Positions 62,601 to 64,000 of a stretch of 64,000 nt of DNA are shown here, piece by piece. The first letter of the stretch is position 1. Each line of letters opens with the position of its first letter. This DNA is from Trogon surrucura (Eukaryota; Chordata; Aves; Trogoniformes; Trogonidae): positions 12,198,501 through 12,262,500 of the forward strand of contig CM036633.1 of assembly GCA_020746105.1 (NCBI GenBank), in the 5' to 3' direction. The notes beneath the pieces were generated by a model. The model searched no databases and was not told where the DNA came from. It was given only the letters and a program-made list of their open reading frames with translations. Position numbers and translations under genes: made by a program.

Positions 62601-62867
62601 TTGGTGAGATTGCTGTTTCCCTCGGCTCCTGGCTTGTCTTGATATTTTATCCCCAGGTAGGTCAGCTTTTGCTTTATTTTTTTTTTTATTTTTTTTTTTT
62701 CTTAATGAAAGAGCTGTTTACAAGATGTATTTCAGTTTCTGCTTGAAAGTATTTAATCTGCTGCTTGGACAGATGAGCAACCACCTTCCAGGAGTGAACA
62801 AGTCAGTGCAGACCTTGGGGAAGAGGAAAGCATAGGGGCTGTGCAGGGGGAAGAGGTTGTTTGCAGG

Positions 62868-62903
62868 GTCCATGTGTTACTGCTGGTCCATGTGTTACTG
62901 CTG
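62868..62903. repeat. 18-bp perfect tandem duplication
   Basis: GTCCATGTGTTACTGCTG occurs twice head to tail without mismatch. Confidence 0.9.
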
Positions 62904-64000
62904 CTCAGAGTGAAGAAATGCTTTTACTCAGCTTTCCCCTTGTATTTTCTTCCTGCTGTAACCAACCTCTGAAGGCTGAGGGACTGGTTGTGCCAGACTG
63001 CTGCAGGATTTAGGAGCTGATTTTTCAGGCTCAGAGCGAGAGCCCACTACTCTGCTTCCAGCTGCTGGAAGAGTTTTACAGCACCAGAGGCTGCCCGCGA
63101 TACATTTTGCAGCACAGCTTCTGATGGGGCACAGAGGGATGGGTATGGCCAGGGAGAAGAGCTGAGGAAGCACAGAGTGCGAAAGTGAAGATAAGGTGGG
63201 GGAGGGAAGGAGAATGGGAAGCAGCTGGGAGAGGACTGCAATAAGGTGACACTTCAGCAGCTGCTTGGTGCACCCGGTAACCCAACACATTTAATGAGAT
63301 GCTGCCTGCTGCTAACTGAAAGGGTTGGTTTCTTTAAATAAATATTTTGTGGGAGACTGCTCTGACAGGGTGCTCGGTTCCCCCAGCTTTCCATGTTTCA
63401 CGTGCCAGCACTTTATTGAACCTGCTTTTTCTCCCACCTGCTGTTCTGTGACCTGCTGCGCTCCAAGGCGAGTGCAGGAACCTGGGGCTGTGTGGGGACA
63501 TCTGCTTCCCCAGTGCTGCTGGGAGCACTGGTCCTGCCTCCTCTCGTGGAGACAGACTGGCCTGAACGGGGAAGGTTCAGGCACCTTGAGTAGGTTGAGT
63601 ACAGCAAGGGCTGGGCATGGATCCTGGGCAGGCGTTTGGGCTGCTGCACCTCTGTGGGCCCCTCTCTCCTGGTTATGACTTTTGCCAACCTGGAGAGAGG
63701 GTCTGGGCTGGACCGTGGGTATCTGTGATCAAACCCAGTGGGCATGAGCGTGCAACAAGGCTGATATCACTCTGTAACACATCTTTAGACCTTTAAGTGA
63801 GATGCTGGTGTTCTTACCCAGAGTGCTGAGCTGCTTTTTGGTGAAACCTGTCTTTTTTTCCGGCTGCATCAGAGTGCTGACCAGTGCTTGTGACCAGCCA
63901 TGAGACTGGCTGCAGCAGCTGTGCCTAATGGCAAATCCCTCCGTGCACGAGTGGCAGGTTGGCACATTCCCTCTGCTCCCCTGGAAGAGTCCAGAGCTCT

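Larger units (their letters stand above)
51742..64000. other. Gene-free stretch to window end
   Basis: No recognisable coding exon on either strand. It contains a CpG-richer patch near 52800-52890, homopolymer runs at 53618-53637 and 62677-62700, an octamer ATGCAAAT at 54754-54761, AAAC and GT microsatellites, and short tandem duplications at 59592 and 62868. The minus-strand frame 58249-58770 (173 codons) has no recognisable domain. Confidence 0.55.

Noticed and set aside
17101-64000. Search for GTSF1L (CHHC zinc fingers) and TOX2 exons (DNPEL/PPITPP-type blocks, HMG box)
   Set aside because: No matching motif was found on reading the translations; short exons could still be missed by eye.
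1-64000. CRISPR arrays, tRNA or rRNA genes, prophage or operon structure
   Set aside because: None seen; the window is vertebrate nuclear DNA.

Overview
The window looks like bird nuclear DNA. It has large intron-containing genes, a CpG-island promoter, no bacterial gene packing, and three truncated CR1 retroposons with the avian 3' ends (tail octamers of the ATTCTATG/ATTCTGTG type). The CR1 3' tails resemble forms I associate with non-galliform birds, but the species cannot be fixed from this alone.

Positions 2899-16475 hold a complete, intact MYBL2 gene (B-Myb) on the + strand: 14 coding exons, all with GT-AG junctions and consistent phase, encoding 687 residues. All three Myb repeats, an acidic region, two basic clusters, a cluster of S/T-P sites and the C-terminal MuvB-binding segment are present. 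The promoter lies in a CpG island (about 2140-3260). It carries an E2F-like site directly followed by the ATAGGAAAGT repression element known from B-myb promoters, ending 26 bp before the ATG.

To the left, positions 1008-210 on the - strand hold a serine-rich open reading frame of about 266-272 residues that I do not recognise. A splice-acceptor-like sequence lies near its 5' end, and it may be the last coding exon of a gene transcribed away from MYBL2. The c-MYB paralogue is divergently paired with HBS1L, so a relict HBS1L-like paralogue is a testable but unproven idea.

From about 17.1 kb to the end (47 kb) I find no recognisable protein-coding exon. This stretch holds AT-rich blocks that look like conserved non-coding DNA (about 26.5, 29.6, 31.5, 46.5, 48.3 and 49.7 kb), scattered octamer sites, one CR1, a degenerate 32-bp tandem array at 30.3 kb, short tandem duplications, homopolymer tracts, and one exon-like block at 22946-23064 with strong splice signals. 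In vertebrates GTSF1L and TOX2 follow MYBL2; neither was recognised here. The region is best read as an intergenic or long-intron regulatory landscape.

The most unusual structure is a near-perfect 145-nt hairpin in MYBL2 intron 10 (55-nt arms, 52 of 55 complementary). Also notable is a CR1 in intron 7 whose tail ends 19 bp before exon 8, so that it probably supplies the branch point. No clear new biological system was found.
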